A stretch of DNA of 64,000 nucleotides. It comes from Halodesulfovibrio sp. MK-HDV. Its GTDB lineage: Bacteria; Desulfobacterota; Desulfovibrionia; Desulfovibrionales; Desulfovibrionaceae. Every line of letters starts with the position of its first letter. Within the stretch, counting starts at the first letter, position 1. A program made the position numbers and the translations under genes. Shown in pieces: positions 17,484 through 27,542 of this stretch. The DNA is taken from the NCBI RefSeq assembly GCF_009914765.1, contig NZ_WYDS01000003.1, positions 224,004 through 288,003 on the forward strand. Reading direction: 5' to 3'. The notes beneath the pieces are model-generated. The model searched no databases. It worked only from the letters and a program-made list of their open reading frames with translations, and had not been told where the DNA came from.

Positions 17484-17805
17484 GCACTATGGTGAATTTG
17501 AACTGGCAGCAAGATGCTCAGCAGGATAACTGCCTTAACTTGCACTGCTTTTTGTTTTAAGCATGATGGCGAGAGATTTTTCTGACTTCGGGCTTTGTTA
17601 AGCAAAATGGATAGCTGACGTTTAGGGATGACAACGTGCTTTGTGGATTCATTGAGAACGTATTGGTAAAGTAAAGGCGAGCCCAAAAAGGCTCGCCATA
17701 TTGTTTTGCATCGGAATACGCCTGCAATATTTGAATTTAGGGAGAAACAAATGATTGCTGAATGAGTATTTGAAAAGTGACGCGGATAACTTACGTACAG
17801 TATTG
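17484..17805. other. intergenic region between convergent genes
   Basis: Some 320 bases separate gspD from the lipoprotein gene. Apart from the hairpin at 17676-17697 nothing coding or regulatory is evident. Confidence 0.6.
17676..17697. terminator. hairpin between convergent genes
   Basis: The stem GGCGAGCC/GGCTCGCC with a six-base loop is a good candidate for a bidirectional terminator. T-rich sequence follows on each strand, although with interruptions. Confidence 0.65.
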
Positions 17806-20034
17806 CTAGAGCTGCTCCCTGAGAATAATACTGCCTGTAGCCACCTGTTCATTTTCCGGATCATCAGTATACGTAAAATACAAACTGATGGTGTCGGAAG
17901 CAGAGAACGGTTTGACTGTTAGCCGGCAATCGCTTCCGCCAAAGCTTGTAAAATCATGAAATTCAAATTTTATCGGATTTACCGCCAAAGAAGATGCATA
18001 ACGTTCAATATCAACTTCGTTGTTATAGATGCCATTAGCATCTTTGAATCCTTTGTCCTCTGTAGGATCATGATCGAAACGCAATTTCCAGAGAGATGGG
18101 ATTTGTGTCATTGGGGAAGCAGGCTGCTGGTCCTTTGGAACCTCAGCAACGTCGTACCATGTTTTCAATTCACAACTGAGTATGAAAGGCTCTAGCACGA
18201 TATCAGTATCGGCAACGTCCCTATTGTATGTGATATCGGCTAAGGGTTCTTTTGTTATTGAAATGCTCGCGACACGGCCTACTGAACTTGCAGGAACGAA
18301 GTAGACAGCAGTAGAGGTTTGAGCAAGTCGGTTGCCTGTTTTTTGATCCAAAACTTCGATAGGAATTACTTTTTCTCCGATGGGCGAATCTTCAATTGCA
18401 ATAATATCAACGGTGTTTGGTATAGCGAAGGTGAATGAATCATCCACTGCTGTGGGCATGACAGAAAGAATCATTGTTGTTCGCGTGATATTGTCGCCAC
18501 GGAATGCGAACCCCTCTGGAGCCTTGAATTGTATCATAACTGCATCGGACATATCTTCAGAAGTCACTGTGCCGTAAGCAGGTGTAACACTTGCGACGAG
18601 TTGTTGATCAGCTATTGTTGCAACCGAGTCCTTGTGGATAGTAATATGCGAACCTTCATCAAAGATGAAAAGTTTTGGTGCCCCAGTACTTGTGACGGAC
18701 TTAATGGCAACAGTATCTTGAGCTTTGACCTTGAAGGTTATGGTATATGTTACAGCAGGATTGTCGACAGCAGTGAATGTGATGTAATGTTTTGAGTCAA
18801 TGGGAGACGTCTTACAATCAAAAAAGAAACTGAACTCGGTTCCGTTGGCATATGTTTTGTCACCAGCGGTAATTTTTTGATCCTCATTCGAGGAGACTAG
18901 CTGCCCTTCGTTTAATGTTCCTTTTTCTGGAACCGCAGATATTTTGAATCCACCTGCGAAGGTTGGAACCGGCAACTTGGTTAATTCTTCTGTAATGCCA
19001 GATACGTTATCTGCGTTGCTTAAAAGAGATACTTTGAATGTAAGCGGGATAACGTTGGTTTGTTGGGGAGTTGCGACTTCAGGAGTAAGTTGTTCAAACG
19101 CATCGCTTCCCTCAAGAATTTTAGTAAGAATAAAACACTCTGAAACTTCATCATTACGGAGTTCAGATGTCATAATCTCATGGATTGTTTTACTGAACTG
19201 AACGCGTTCTTTTTCACGTTCATCTGGATTTTTTTCTTGATCATACAGCAGGATACAGACGCGACTTTGAATGTTGGCAAGCTGTGTTGTGAGGTACTCT
19301 GCAATGCTTTTGGTAAGCATTGCGTTAGATTGCTTTGCTGCGCCTAAAAACGTGTTGTTTTGCATGCTGATAGCGCATTTATCGATACCTTTCGAAAAAG
19401 ATAGCATGGCACTGTGATCTGTCTCATTTCCAAGATTTAGAACTACCATGAATGTCTGTTGCAGAACTTCATGCTTGAGTAATCCGTCACCGAGAGGGTC
19501 TGCAAAGGGATCGATATCCTGAAATCCAAGAGTGTGTTGGACAAGGGAAGTGACTTTTCTCTTTGCTTTATTCGCCGCATCAACAGAACTTCCGTTAAGC
19601 TCAAATATTTTTGCAGCGAGTGTTGTGACCGGAGTGAGATATGCAATGTCATCTTTAGACATCATTATTCCACGTAATTCTGCTTTGAAATCATCGTATG
19701 TTTTTGAGTTCTGCCCTGTTCCATTCTTGTTTGCACGCAGTATAACAGGGTATGTTGTAATCTTTTCCATGTCAGAAAAGTGAATATGCCCTTTTTTAGT
19801 TATGCCAACAGGAATCCATGCTCCATCAACATATGCATCAACTCTGGCATTATCAATTGGAGCAGCAACAACAGCGCCAGAAATCACAGCATCTTTTACA
19901 GGTGTCGAGTCAGAGGTCGCATCTTCTTTTTTAGACGTGTTGTCAGATGTAGACTCTTCAATTGTTTGATTACATCCGACCAAGAGAAGTAACGCGATTA
20001 GCAGAAAAATTGATTTGTAAAGTGTTTTTTTCAT
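17806..20034 (-). CDS. large predicted lipoprotein of unknown function
   Basis: The 742-residue protein starts with a lipoprotein signal peptide: MKK, a Leu/Ile-rich core and the lipobox LLLVGC, so Cys21 would be lipidated. A Ser/Thr/Asp/Lys-rich linker follows, then a helical region (about 90-300) and a beta-rich C-terminal half with Thr/Ser/Val patterns that suggest Ig-like or cadherin-like repeats. The ATG follows a GGGGGG ribosome binding site. It is convergent with the isolated secretin gene; a functional link is possible but only positional. I recognise no family. Confidence 0.75.
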   Translation of the reverse strand: MKKTLYKSIFLLIALLLLVGCNQTIEESTSDNTSKKEDATSDSTPVKDAVISGAVVAAPIDNARVDAYVDGAWIPVGITKKGHIHFSDMEKITTYPVILRANKNGTGQNSKTYDDFKAELRGIMMSKDDIAYLTPVTTLAAKIFELNGSSVDAANKAKRKVTSLVQHTLGFQDIDPFADPLGDGLLKHEVLQQTFMVVLNLGNETDHSAMLSFSKGIDKCAISMQNNTFLGAAKQSNAMLTKSIAEYLTTQLANIQSRVCILLYDQEKNPDEREKERVQFSKTIHEIMTSELRNDEVSECFILTKILEGSDAFEQLTPEVATPQQTNVIPLTFKVSLLSNADNVSGITEELTKLPVPTFAGGFKISAVPEKGTLNEGQLVSSNEDQKITAGDKTYANGTEFSFFFDCKTSPIDSKHYITFTAVDNPAVTYTITFKVKAQDTVAIKSVTSTGAPKLFIFDEGSHITIHKDSVATIADQQLVASVTPAYGTVTSEDMSDAVMIQFKAPEGFAFRGDNITRTTMILSVMPTAVDDSFTFAIPNTVDIIAIEDSPIGEKVIPIEVLDQKTGNRLAQTSTAVYFVPASSVGRVASISITKEPLADITYNRDVADTDIVLEPFILSCELKTWYDVAEVPKDQQPASPMTQIPSLWKLRFDHDPTEDKGFKDANGIYNNEVDIERYASSLAVNPIKFEFHDFTSFGGSDCRLTVKPFSASDTISLYFTYTDDPENEQVATGSIILREQL

Positions 20035-20242
20035 ACAACCCCCCAGTTGTACGAATCTAGTTACATACTTTTAATTGTTTTAATATTTTTTTCTACAATG
20101 CAATTGGTATGCAAATAGATATATCTATTTTTGTATAAGAAAAATGTTCTGTATTGATCCAAAAGACGTAGAAAGAACTTTTTTGTAGTGAGTATGTTTA
20201 TGAAGAAAAAAAGTAACATAAACAGTCTGGTGTGCAACTGCA

Positions 20243-20284
20243 CAATAAAAAAAATACCGCAATAATAGAGGATTGTTATTGCGG
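20243..20284 (-). terminator. orphan minus-strand terminator
   Basis: Read on the minus strand, CCGCAATAA and its complement form a 9-bp stem with a ten-base loop followed by TATTTTTTTT. No minus-strand gene lies upstream before the opposing ABC operon. Confidence 0.65.
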
Positions 20285-20809
20285 GCAGAAAAAGAATATA
20301 AGTTTTGCACTATGCTTTTTTACAGTCCTTTCTTTGTGAAAGCTATATGCCAAGTCTTATCTCCTTTGCACACCTGTGCACGTCTATAAGTTGTTAGTCT
20401 CTGACAAAATTTCAGTTTTTATTGTGTTGTCCTTTTATTGCAATATGTTGCGAGTTTGTAGGGAAAGAATAACTTTTTTCATAATTGATGTATCAATCTG
20501 TATTTATTGGATCATATGCTACCGCATTAGTGTAGTTTTTTACGGTTTTAAAGCCCTTTGCTGTTGATGGGGGATTGCGTTGTTGTGGTAAAAAATTTCT
20601 GCAGTCGGGAAAGAGTAATCGCAAAAGCAAAGTCATCTTGGGCAAGGCTGTTTTGTTTGCTGGTGACACGTCAACCAAATTGATTTGAGAGAGCTTGGCT
20701 GGTTGCTATTGTATGAAAAAGAAAGTTTTGTAACGTAGATAAAAGCTAGAGTGTGGGGTAGTAGCCGAAAAAACAAGTACGAAGTGTATAGAATCAGCAC
20801 AATATGATG

Positions 20810-20842
20810 CGTCCAAAGTATTCTTTGGACGTTTTGTTGTTT
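20810..20842 (+). terminator. orphan plus-strand terminator
   Basis: The 9-bp stem CGTCCAAAG/CTTTGGACG with a four-base loop is followed by TTTTGTTGTTT. It lies 170 bases before the ABC operon, so it could end a small RNA or attenuate that operon. Confidence 0.7.
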
Positions 20843-21015
20843 GAAAACATCAAGTTTTTACATTGTTGTATAGAAAGTTAATGTTGCTAAGTAATTGCGA
20901 TAGAGTTGAGACTGTGTCATGAGTTAATCGATTTTTATACTGTGTTGTTACTGCCACTTGTTACTTGTTACCGCTGAATGGAGCGTTATTCCTGTTCAGC
21001 ATTAAGGAGGTTAGG

Positions 21016-22749
21016 GTGAAACGAATTATATCAGTACTTGCATGTGTGCTTTTGATGGCATCTGTTGCTGTTGCAGCATCCCCGAAAGATACATTTGTGT
21101 TTGAAAGCTATGGTACAGTCCGAACACTTGATCCTGCATGTGCGTATGATGTTGTGTCACATCAACGTATTATGAATATTTATGAGTCTCTCATTTTTTT
21201 TGATGGCTCTGCGACTGACAAATTCGGGCCTGTTCTTGCCACTGAGGTTCCATCCGCTGAAAATGGTGGTATTCGTGATGATGGTAAAACATACGAATTT
21301 AAAATCCGTAAGGGCGTAAAATTTCATAATGGTAATGAACTTACCGCGGAAGACGTAGCGTATTCCATCAAACGCCACATGGTAGTTGACCAGGAAGGCG
21401 GCCCGATGTGGATGATGCTTGAGGCTGTTGCCGGAGTATCTAGTACCCGTAAAGACGGTAAAATTATTGATGGTATCTTTGAGAAGATTGATAAATCAGT
21501 CGAAGTCAAAGGTGACTCCGTTATTATCCATCTCCCGAGACCATTTCCACCACTACTTGCTGTTCTTGCCTACTCCTATGGTGGTGTCATTCTTGATAAA
21601 GAATGGACAATCGCAAACGGCGGCTGGGATGGCACTGTGAAAAATGCAGCTAACTTCAATGGACCTGCTTTTGGTGCTGAACCATTGCAAAAAATTGCAA
21701 ACGGTACCGGCCCGTATAAGATGCTAAAATGGACTCCTTCCAACGAATTTATTTTCCAGCGTACCGATAACTATTGGGGTGAAAAGCCTGAGCTTAAAAC
21801 CGCAATCATCCGCTACAATAAAGAGTGGAGCTCACGTAAGCTTGCTCTTCAAAATGGTGATGCCGACCGCGTTACTGTTGATGCTCAGTACCTCTCAGAA
21901 GTTCAGGATATGGACAACGTAAAGCTGTTTTCTGTTCCTCAACTCTCCGTTACCGGAGCAATGTTCTGTCAAAAAATAAATCCTGAAGCGAATCCGAATA
22001 TTGGTTCCGGCAAGCTTGACGGTGAAGGTATTCCGCCGAACTTCTTTGCAGATATTAACGTGCGTAAAGCATTCCTTCATGCATTTGATCGCCAAATGTA
22101 CATCGAGGATGTGTGGAACGGTAATGTTACAATTCCTACTACTCCAAACGCAAAAGGTCTTCCTTATTCCAAGGAGGAGCCTGTGTACGAATACGATTTG
22201 GAAAAAGCTGCTGAACTAATGAAAAAAGCATGGGGCGGGAAAGTTTGGGATAAAGGCTTCAAAATGGTTCTTACCCACAATACAGGTAATGCCCAGCGTG
22301 AAGCCGCAGCACTTATGATTGCTGAAAACATTATGTCCCTGAACCCTAAATTCCAGATTGAAGTACGCAACGTAGACTGGAAAGATTACACTGTAGGGTA
22401 CCGCAAGTTCATGTATCCGCTCTTCATCATTGGTTGGGGTGCAGATTTCCCTGACCCTGATAACTTCCTTACTACCTTTATGGCATCCACCGGCCCGTAC
22501 GGTAAGTTCATGGCATACAAAAATGACGAAGTAGATAAGCTTGCAAAATACGCACGTTTTGAAATTGACCCTGATAAACGACGCGATGCGTATTACCGCA
22601 TGCAGGATCTTTGGTTCGAAGATGCCCCGGGGCTTATTTTGTACCAGAAGGTCGATCACTTTGCGTACCGTTCAAATGTCGACGGATTTATACCAAACCC
22701 AATGCTCGATCACGAATGGGAAAACTTAAAACTGCTGAAGAAGAACTAA
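21016..22749 (+). CDS. peptide ABC transporter, substrate-binding protein
   Basis: This 577-residue periplasmic protein belongs to the DppA/OppA (SBP_bac_5) family. A signal peptide ending in VAVAA is followed by the family start FVFESYGTVRTLDPA, the KIRKGVKFHNG..LTAEDVAYS motif and the NGTGPYKM segment. I chose GTG 21016 because AAGGAGG lies six bases upstream and the preceding codons are not conserved-looking. It is the first and presumably most abundant product of a five-gene operon; a GC hairpin after it may hold back downstream expression. The ligand could be a dipeptide, oligopeptide or nickel complex. Confidence 0.92.
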   Translation: MKRIISVLACVLLMASVAVAASPKDTFVFESYGTVRTLDPACAYDVVSHQRIMNIYESLIFFDGSATDKFGPVLATEVPSAENGGIRDDGKTYEFKIRKGVKFHNGNELTAEDVAYSIKRHMVVDQEGGPMWMMLEAVAGVSSTRKDGKIIDGIFEKIDKSVEVKGDSVIIHLPRPFPPLLAVLAYSYGGVILDKEWTIANGGWDGTVKNAANFNGPAFGAEPLQKIANGTGPYKMLKWTPSNEFIFQRTDNYWGEKPELKTAIIRYNKEWSSRKLALQNGDADRVTVDAQYLSEVQDMDNVKLFSVPQLSVTGAMFCQKINPEANPNIGSGKLDGEGIPPNFFADINVRKAFLHAFDRQMYIEDVWNGNVTIPTTPNAKGLPYSKEEPVYEYDLEKAAELMKKAWGGKVWDKGFKMVLTHNTGNAQREAAALMIAENIMSLNPKFQIEVRNVDWKDYTVGYRKFMYPLFIIGWGADFPDPDNFLTTFMASTGPYGKFMAYKNDEVDKLAKYARFEIDPDKRRDAYYRMQDLWFEDAPGLILYQKVDHFAYRSNVDGFIPNPMLDHEWENLKLLKKN

Positions 22750-22766
22750 ATAATAACATAACGTCA

Positions 22767-22793
22767 TGCCCCGAAGGACACACCTTCGGGGCA
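22767..22793 (+). terminator. intercistronic hairpin after the binding-protein gene
   Basis: A perfect 11-bp stem (TGCCCCGAAGG) with a five-base loop lies between the binding-protein and permease genes and lacks a T run. Such hairpins commonly stabilise the upstream message or give partial termination. Confidence 0.6.
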
Positions 22794-22806
22794 TTCACAG
22801 GATGTC

Positions 22807-23838
22807 ATGACTGCTTATATTATTCGGCGGCTATTCTTTCTAGTGTTTGTTCTGTTCGGTGTATCAATCCTTATTTTTGGATTGCTCTCCACCTTCAGTC
22901 CAGAACGACGCGCTGCTGCTTATGTGACTTCACCTAAGCAAGCTGAGAATATTCCGCTTATCATTCAGGAATATGGATTGGATAAGCCTTTCTATGTTCA
23001 GTACGGCAAATGGGTACAGCAAGTTGCAAAAGGAAACCTCGGCTGGTCGCTTGTTGCGGCGCGTCCGGTCGCACAGGCTTTCTGGACCTACTTCCCAACT
23101 ACACTTGAACTTAACCTGTTGGCATCACCCCTTGTCATCATCGTCGGTATATGGCTTGGGACAATGTCGGGGGTTCATCGAGATTCCTTTTTTGACCATT
23201 CAACGCGTATCGCTGCGATTGTCGGATGGTCGTTACCAACGTTCCTGTTCGCTCTTATTCTGTTGATGGTGTTTTACGGGTATCTGGGCATGTTCTCCCC
23301 TGGGATTCTCTCCAGCAAATTGTCTTTATGGGTTGCCAATCATCCGGATGAATTTGTCCGATATACTGGCATGTACACCTTTGATGGTCTGCTAAACGGC
23401 AGGCTTGATATTACCCTCAATGCGCTTAGGCACTTAGTCTTGCCTGTTATCACACAGGTTATTGTCGTTGTTGCTTTGCTCATGCGAGTCATGCGTTCCG
23501 GCATGATTGAAGAAATGAACAAAGACTACATAATTACGGCAAAAGCCAAGGGCGCAGATTTTAAAACGATCTATAAAAAACACGCAAAAAAGAACGCCCT
23601 TATCCCTGTAATTACTGTTGCAGGGCAACTTGTGGCGCTTTCTATGGAAGGTTCTATTGCCGTGGAGGTTGTATTCAGCCGTCAAGGCATGGGGTGGTGG
23701 CTCGCAGAATCGGCAACACAGCTTGATATGCCGGTGCTTATGAGCGTGTGTATGTTTGTGGGGCTTGTATTTGTAACTTCAAACCTGATTATTGACATTA
23801 TGTACGCATATGTTGATCCACGAATCAGGCTTCATTAG
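22807..23838 (+). CDS. peptide ABC transporter permease, DppB type
   Basis: The 343-residue inner-membrane protein has the N-terminal helix (YIIRRLFFLVFVLFGVSILI) typical of DppB/OppB, the YGLDKPFYVQYGKW motif, and a BPD_transp_1 domain with the EAA loop around MNKDYIITAKAKG. About six membrane helices are present. It pairs with the next gene, the DppC-type permease, to form the translocation pore. Confidence 0.92.
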   Translation: MTAYIIRRLFFLVFVLFGVSILIFGLLSTFSPERRAAAYVTSPKQAENIPLIIQEYGLDKPFYVQYGKWVQQVAKGNLGWSLVAARPVAQAFWTYFPTTLELNLLASPLVIIVGIWLGTMSGVHRDSFFDHSTRIAAIVGWSLPTFLFALILLMVFYGYLGMFSPGILSSKLSLWVANHPDEFVRYTGMYTFDGLLNGRLDITLNALRHLVLPVITQVIVVVALLMRVMRSGMIEEMNKDYIITAKAKGADFKTIYKKHAKKNALIPVITVAGQLVALSMEGSIAVEVVFSRQGMGWWLAESATQLDMPVLMSVCMFVGLVFVTSNLIIDIMYAYVDPRIRLH

Positions 23839-23849
23839 GAAGGATGCTT

Positions 23850-24785
23850 ATGGAAACTAGTACAGCTATGAACGCGGTACAGGCACATGAGCACCCACGT
23901 CTTCGTGAGCTCAAATTTACTCTTGCTCGTATTTTTAGAAACCCGACTGCTGTTATCGGCGTTGTGCTGCTGGCGTTCTTTATTGGAGTTGCTATTGCGG
24001 CTCCATATATCGCTCCGCCAAAATACGCACATGCACCGTACAAAATGCCGCACAAAGGATTTTCTCCCACACCTAAAGCGCCTTCAGAGCGTTTTATTAT
24101 GGGTACCACCTCCGGTCAGTACGATATCTTTTATGGGGTTGTCTGGGGAACTAGAACCGCCTTTAAGATTGGTCTGTTCGTTGTAGGTATCGCAGGTTTT
24201 GTAGGGGTTACCTTGGGCGTGCTCGCTGGCTACTATGGTGGGTGGTTCGATGAATTCCTCATGCGTTTTGTAGACATAGTGTGGTCTATTCCGCTCCTTG
24301 TACTGGCGATGACAATCGTTGTTGCGTTCGGGAGGGGGTTGGAAAACATTATGATTGCCTTGGCCCTTGTGGAATGGCGATGGTATGTGCGCGTTATCCG
24401 TTCTGAAGTCTTGAAGCTGCGTGACCAGGAATTTGTGCAGGCTGCAAAATTGATGGGCGTATCCGATTTCAAAATCATTCTGCGTCATATCCTGCCCAAC
24501 TCAATTTACCCTGTGCTGATTATGGGGTCCATGGATATGGGCTCAATGGTTATCAGCGCATCGTTTATGAGTTTTGTGGGTCTTGGTGCGCCGAAAGGGT
24601 ATGCAGACTGGGGGCAGATGGTTGCACTTGCACGTAACTACATTGTAGGCCCTGTAAATGATCCACTTCAGTTCTGGTACACCATTTTCTTCCCCGGTAT
24701 CTGTATTATCCTTTTCGTACTGGCGTGGAACCTGCTCGGTGATGCCCTGCGTGATGCATTTGATCCGAAGCTGAGGAGACGCTAG
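23850..24785 (+). CDS. peptide ABC transporter permease, DppC type
   Basis: From ATG 23850 the protein has 311 residues; an earlier in-frame ATG at 23844 overlaps the AGGAAGG ribosome binding site and is less likely. It carries the OppC_N helix (RNPTAVIGVVLLAFF), the FIMGTTSGQYDIFYGVVWGTR segment (the usual 'GTD..GRD' variant) and a permease domain with EAA loop near LKLRDQEFVQAAKLMG. It follows the DppB gene by 11 bases and is followed by the first ATPase gene. Confidence 0.92.
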   Translation: METSTAMNAVQAHEHPRLRELKFTLARIFRNPTAVIGVVLLAFFIGVAIAAPYIAPPKYAHAPYKMPHKGFSPTPKAPSERFIMGTTSGQYDIFYGVVWGTRTAFKIGLFVVGIAGFVGVTLGVLAGYYGGWFDEFLMRFVDIVWSIPLLVLAMTIVVAFGRGLENIMIALALVEWRWYVRVIRSEVLKLRDQEFVQAAKLMGVSDFKIILRHILPNSIYPVLIMGSMDMGSMVISASFMSFVGLGAPKGYADWGQMVALARNYIVGPVNDPLQFWYTIFFPGICIILFVLAWNLLGDALRDAFDPKLRRR

Positions 24786-24787
24786 TC

Positions 24788-25948
24788 ATGGCTGTTTTAC
24801 TTAAAGCACAAAATCTTACTACGAACTTTTATACCTATGAAGGTGTAGTAAGGGCACTGGATAAGTTCAGTCTGACAATCGACCATGGCTGTACCTACGG
24901 GCTTGTAGGCGAGTCCGGTTGTGGTAAGTCTGTAACTGTTCGTTCTATGCTTCGTGTCATTCAATCTCCCGGTGTTATTGAAAACGGAAAGGTGTTGTTT
25001 TCTGAAAAATCCGGTGCAGAGCCTATTGATCTGTTGGCGCTTTCAGAAGAAGAAATGGAAGGCATCCGCGGTGATTCTATCTCCATGATCTTTCAGGAAC
25101 CGAACGCAGCGCTGAACCCTGTGCTGACCGTCGGGTATCAAGTTGCAGAAAGTTATCTTTTCCACCGTGTCGCAGAGATGAGTAAAAAAATATGTGATGA
25201 GATTGATGCCGGAGTTTCGTACGGATTGTTAACTCAATTTTATCGAAAAATGCTGGGGATTGCGGCAAAGCATCCTAAGTCAGGTTTCTTAAAGCTTTGT
25301 TCCCAGATTCCTTTGTTGAAAATGTGGGAAAGACCGTTAAAGAAAGAAGCATTACTGCGCGCAATCGACATTGTCGGAAAGCTTGGTATTGCGAATCCTG
25401 AAGAGATTGTTACCCGTTATCCGCATAATCTTTCCGGCGGTATGAAGCAGCGAATTGTTATTGCCATCGCGCTTGCTTGTCACCCTACATTGCTCATTGC
25501 CGATGAAGCTACATCAAACCTTGATGTGACTGTTCAGGCGCAGATTCTTCAGCTGTTGAATGATCTGAAAAAAGAGAGCATTTCATCCATTCTTCTCATT
25601 ACGCATGACCTTGGTGTTGTTGCGGAAACTTGTGAGAAAGTAGGGGTGATGTATGCCGGTACTCTGTGTGAAACCGGTGACGTGAAGGATGTTTTCTCCA
25701 ATCCGTTGCATCCGTATACAGAGGCGCTACTTACCTCTGTTCCTAAGTTTAATCAGGAAGGCGAGTTGCAGTCCATTGAAGGTAGCGTGCCGAACCTTGT
25801 ACATCCTCCATCCGGCTGTCGATTCCATCCTCGTTGTCCAAATGCAATGGACAAATGCTCTACTGTGAATCCGGAGCTGAAAGAATTGATTCCAGGACAT
25901 CTTGTTGCCTGCCATTACGCAGACCAGCAGATTGGGGGGCTGTTATGA
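24788..25948 (+). CDS. peptide ABC transporter ATPase, DppD type, with insertion
   Basis: Motifs of the 386-residue ATPase are Walker A GESGCGKS, Q-loop IFQEPNAALNP, signature LSGGMKQR, Walker B LLIADEATSNLD and the C-terminal HPRCPNAMDKC module that binds a [4Fe-4S] cluster in some relatives. Two things are unusual: the protein is about 55 residues longer than ordinary DppD because of an insertion between the Q-loop and the signature (residues about 120-185), and Walker B has DEAT where DEPT is normal. The catalytic Glu is kept, so activity is expected. Confidence 0.9.
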   Translation: MAVLLKAQNLTTNFYTYEGVVRALDKFSLTIDHGCTYGLVGESGCGKSVTVRSMLRVIQSPGVIENGKVLFSEKSGAEPIDLLALSEEEMEGIRGDSISMIFQEPNAALNPVLTVGYQVAESYLFHRVAEMSKKICDEIDAGVSYGLLTQFYRKMLGIAAKHPKSGFLKLCSQIPLLKMWERPLKKEALLRAIDIVGKLGIANPEEIVTRYPHNLSGGMKQRIVIAIALACHPTLLIADEATSNLDVTVQAQILQLLNDLKKESISSILLITHDLGVVAETCEKVGVMYAGTLCETGDVKDVFSNPLHPYTEALLTSVPKFNQEGELQSIEGSVPNLVHPPSGCRFHPRCPNAMDKCSTVNPELKELIPGHLVACHYADQQIGGLL

Positions 25949-26982
25949 AAAAGAAGATAATCGAGCTCAAAGGGCTTGAGAAGCACTATCCGGTATTCGG
26001 TGGTGTGCTTAAGCGTCAGGTGAACTCAGTTAAAGCGTTGGACGGTATTGACCTGGAGATTTATCGCGGTGAATGTCTGGGAGTTGTAGGTGAATCCGGT
26101 TGTGGTAAGACCACAACGGGTAAAGCCATTATCAATTTGCATGCACCTACAGGTGGTGAGGCTATCTATTATCCTGAAGATGGTGAACCAATGGATCTTG
26201 CGAAGATGTCTAACAGACAGATGAAAAACGCAGGTATCCGCAGTCGATTACAGATGGTGTTTCAGGACCCGACAACGTCTTTGAATCCGCGCATGCTTAT
26301 CAAGCATATTATTGCGGAACCGATTAAGGAGCAGGAAAAACTCGGTGCACGTGAACTGGAAGAAAAGATTGTTTCCATTCTGGAGATGGTCGGGCTTTCC
26401 CGTATGCACTTGATGCGGTATCCACATGAGTTCTCCGGTGGTCAACGTCAGCGCATCGCCGTTGCACGTGCCATTGCGGCGTCACCTGAGTTTATCGTAC
26501 TTGATGAACCTACAAGCGCGCTGGATGTATCTGTACAGGCTCAGATTTTGAATCTGTTGGATAAGCTGCGTAAGGAACTGAATCTTACATATCTGTTTGT
26601 TACACATCATTTGTTGGTGGTAAAATATATCTCCACACGTATTGCTGTAATGTATTTGGGTAAATGTATTGAAACTTGCCGAACAGATGAGCTGTTCTGC
26701 AATCCGCTACATCCATACACTCATGCGCTTCTCTCCGGTATTCCAAATCCGGAAGTCGCTGCGGTTTCAAACCGTATTGTTTTGGAAGGTGATGTGCCTA
26801 GTCCGCTTGATCCTCCAAGCGGCTGCCGCTTTCATACTCGCTGTCCGTTCTGCATTGATGTGTGTCGCACGGATGAACCGGCTCTTATTGATGTAGGTAA
26901 CGATCATAAAGTTGCCTGTCATCGTCAGGATACGGTTCATAAACTTGTTCAAGAAGAATACGGTATAAACGGATATTTCTAG
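25945..26982 (+). CDS. peptide ABC transporter ATPase, DppF type
   Basis: The 345-residue ATPase starts at ATG 25945, overlapping the stop of the preceding ATPase (ATGA). It has Walker [11 protein letters not shown]-loop [11 protein letters not shown], signature FSGGQRQR, Walker [13 protein letters not shown] and a C-terminal [11 protein letters not shown] segment. Together with the DppD-type subunit it would form the asymmetric ATPase pair of the importer. It is the last gene of the operon, followed by two terminators. Confidence 0.93.
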   Translation: MKKKIIELKGLEKHYPVFGGVLKRQVNSVKALDGIDLEIYRGECLGVVGESGCGKTTTGKAIINLHAPTGGEAIYYPEDGEPMDLAKMSNRQMKNAGIRSRLQMVFQDPTTSLNPRMLIKHIIAEPIKEQEKLGARELEEKIVSILEMVGLSRMHLMRYPHEFSGGQRQRIAVARAIAASPEFIVLDEPTSALDVSVQAQILNLLDKLRKELNLTYLFVTHHLLVVKYISTRIAVMYLGKCIETCRTDELFCNPLHPYTHALLSGIPNPEVAAVSNRIVLEGDVPSPLDPPSGCRFHTRCPFCIDVCRTDEPALIDVGNDHKVACHRQDTVHKLVQEEYGINGYF

Positions 26983-27007
26983 ATAGCTTGTAGTAACTAG
27001 CATTACT

Positions 27008-27049
27008 AAAAGACCAGCCGCACATGCTTTGTGCTGCTGGTCTTTTTTT
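27008..27049 (+). terminator. terminator of the peptide ABC operon
   Basis: The stem AAAGACCAGC/GCTGGTCTTT encloses an 18-base region that itself contains GCAC/GTGC, followed by seven T, 26 bases after the last stop codon. Confidence 0.9.
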
Positions 27050-27090
27050 GCCGAGAGTTTTGAAAGCAATTGTGTGGCATGGGCATGACA

Positions 27091-27128
27091 AAATCTACTT
27101 TCCCTGAATGTGGCAAAGTAGATTTTTT
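27091..27128 (+). terminator. second, tandem terminator
   Basis: An 11-bp perfect stem AAATCTACTTT/AAAGTAGATTT with a 13-base loop runs into six T. It backs up the terminator 45 bases upstream. Confidence 0.75.
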
Positions 27129-27542
27129 CATGCCTAAAAGTGCATAAAAAAAGAAATATAAAATCAGTATATTGAATGATGGTCTCATTGTGTGTAGTAG
27201 GTACTGCAAAAGTACGTTTGAAACTGTAACAATCTGTTTTGTCATGTAAATAGCATGTAAAATGCACTGTTGTAGTACATGGAATAACAATAATGTGAAC
27301 TTCATCTATAACGAAATGCACTTGATTTACACTATTAGTCTGTGTAGAAATTGTCTTCGTCATGAAAGGGGCTGTTGTTGCAGTCTTTTTATGTACAAAA
27401 ATGTCAAAAAATGCATGTTGTGTGTGTATAGTGTATGCAATGTGAAGAAGCAAAAGACACACAGTATTACATAGAAGCATATTGCCTGTTGTTCATAGAG
27501 GCAGCTTGGGGTGTGATGTTGTACTATGAAAAAGGGAGAGGT
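27129..27542. other. non-coding region before the permease gene
   Basis: About 410 bases precede the amino-acid permease start. An in-frame extension upstream exists but lacks a ribosome binding site. CATGTAAA occurs twice (27243, 27254), too weak to call an operator. Confidence 0.5.

Larger units (their letters stand above)
20035..21015. other. long gene-free region with two orphan terminators
   Basis: Nearly 1 kb has no credible protein gene. It contains a minus-strand terminator at 20243-20284 and a plus-strand one at 20810-20842, neither preceded by a gene on its strand. Small RNAs on each strand, or a long attenuated leader for the peptide ABC operon, would explain this. Confidence 0.5.

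Noticed and set aside
27243..27261. TyrR-box-like CATGTAAA repeats before the aromatic permease
   Set aside because: Only half-sites in direct orientation are present; this is expected by chance in AT-rich sequence.
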